The notes under the pieces were generated by a model. It was given only the letters and a program-made list of their open reading frames with translations, was not told where the DNA came from and did not search any database. DNA of 13,731 bases from Suilimivivens sp964393865. Its GTDB lineage: Bacteria > Bacillota > Clostridia > Lachnospirales > Lachnospiraceae. Location: contig CAYMUW010000056.1 of assembly GCA_964393865.1 (NCBI GenBank), positions 1 to 13,731 of the forward strand. The letters run 5' to 3'. Below, piece after piece: positions 13,633 through 13,731 of this stretch. How positions within the stretch are numbered: the first letter of the stretch is position 1; the number at the start of each line of letters is the position of its first letter. A program made the translations under genes and the position numbers.

Positions 13633-13661
13633 ATCATAAAGCATTGGTTATTCTTTGTCAA
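13633..13661 (-). promoter_or_regulatory. Sigma-A promoter of valS
   Basis: A perfect -35 box TTGACA (13661-13656), a 17-base spacer and TATGAT (13638-13633). Transcription would start near 13626, just before stem I of the T-box leader. This is the strongest promoter match in the window. The remaining 70 bases to the right edge show no gene or further motif. Confidence 0.8.
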
Positions 13662-13731
13662 CTATATTTTGTGAAATCCAGCTTTGAAAGGTAAATTCTT
13701 TTCTGTCTGCCGTTTTAGGTAAAAAACTGTT

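Overview
The window looks like a chromosomal piece of a spore-forming, low-to-moderate GC Clostridia, most likely a gut Lachnospiraceae relative. The grounds are a complete SpoIIAA-SpoIIAB-SigF operon, a valS gene behind a tRNA-sensing T-box leader, AGGAGG-type ribosome binding sites, and the general style of the proteins. The genus assignment is inference. A run of 100 N (9574-9673) is a scaffold gap, so the true length of the window is unknown.

Left edge (1-905, minus strand): two overlapping genes that share a duplicated motif resembling modules of phage or tail structural proteins. They are clearly richer in GC than the genes beside them (37 G/C in 60 bases at 181-240, against 25 in 60 at 1501-1560, in sigF). 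A promoter, ribosome binding site and start codon of another gene run off the left edge. I read this as a prophage or phage-derived accessory module lying just downstream of sigF.

Sporulation operon (1036-2638, minus): spoIIAA, spoIIAB and sigF, the switch that starts the forespore programme. A strong 12-bp terminator hairpin upstream separates it from the next unit. That unit (2746-7251, minus) runs in the order FapA/DUF342 protein, folC, a 49-residue acidic protein that overlaps the end of folC, and a zinc-ribbon/TPR membrane protein. Gene spacing (70 bp, 8-bp overlap, 4 bp) indicates one operon.

Carbohydrate locus (7366-10572): a cytoplasmic GH31 alpha-glycosidase on the minus strand, divergent from an AraC-family regulator on the plus strand. 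The space between holds overlapping promoter candidates and a 17-18 bp tandem repeat array that runs straight into the assembly gap. The regulator probably controls the GH31 gene, but the gap could hide more sequence.

Right part (10637-13731, minus): valS with a full T-box leader (promoter, stem I with a probable GUA valine specifier, T-box and terminator). A convergent hairpin separates valS from the AraC gene.

I see no obvious new multi-gene system. The items most worth a second look are the repeat array at the gap, the duplicated-motif pair at the left edge, the small folC-overlapping gene, and the zinc-ribbon/TPR membrane protein.
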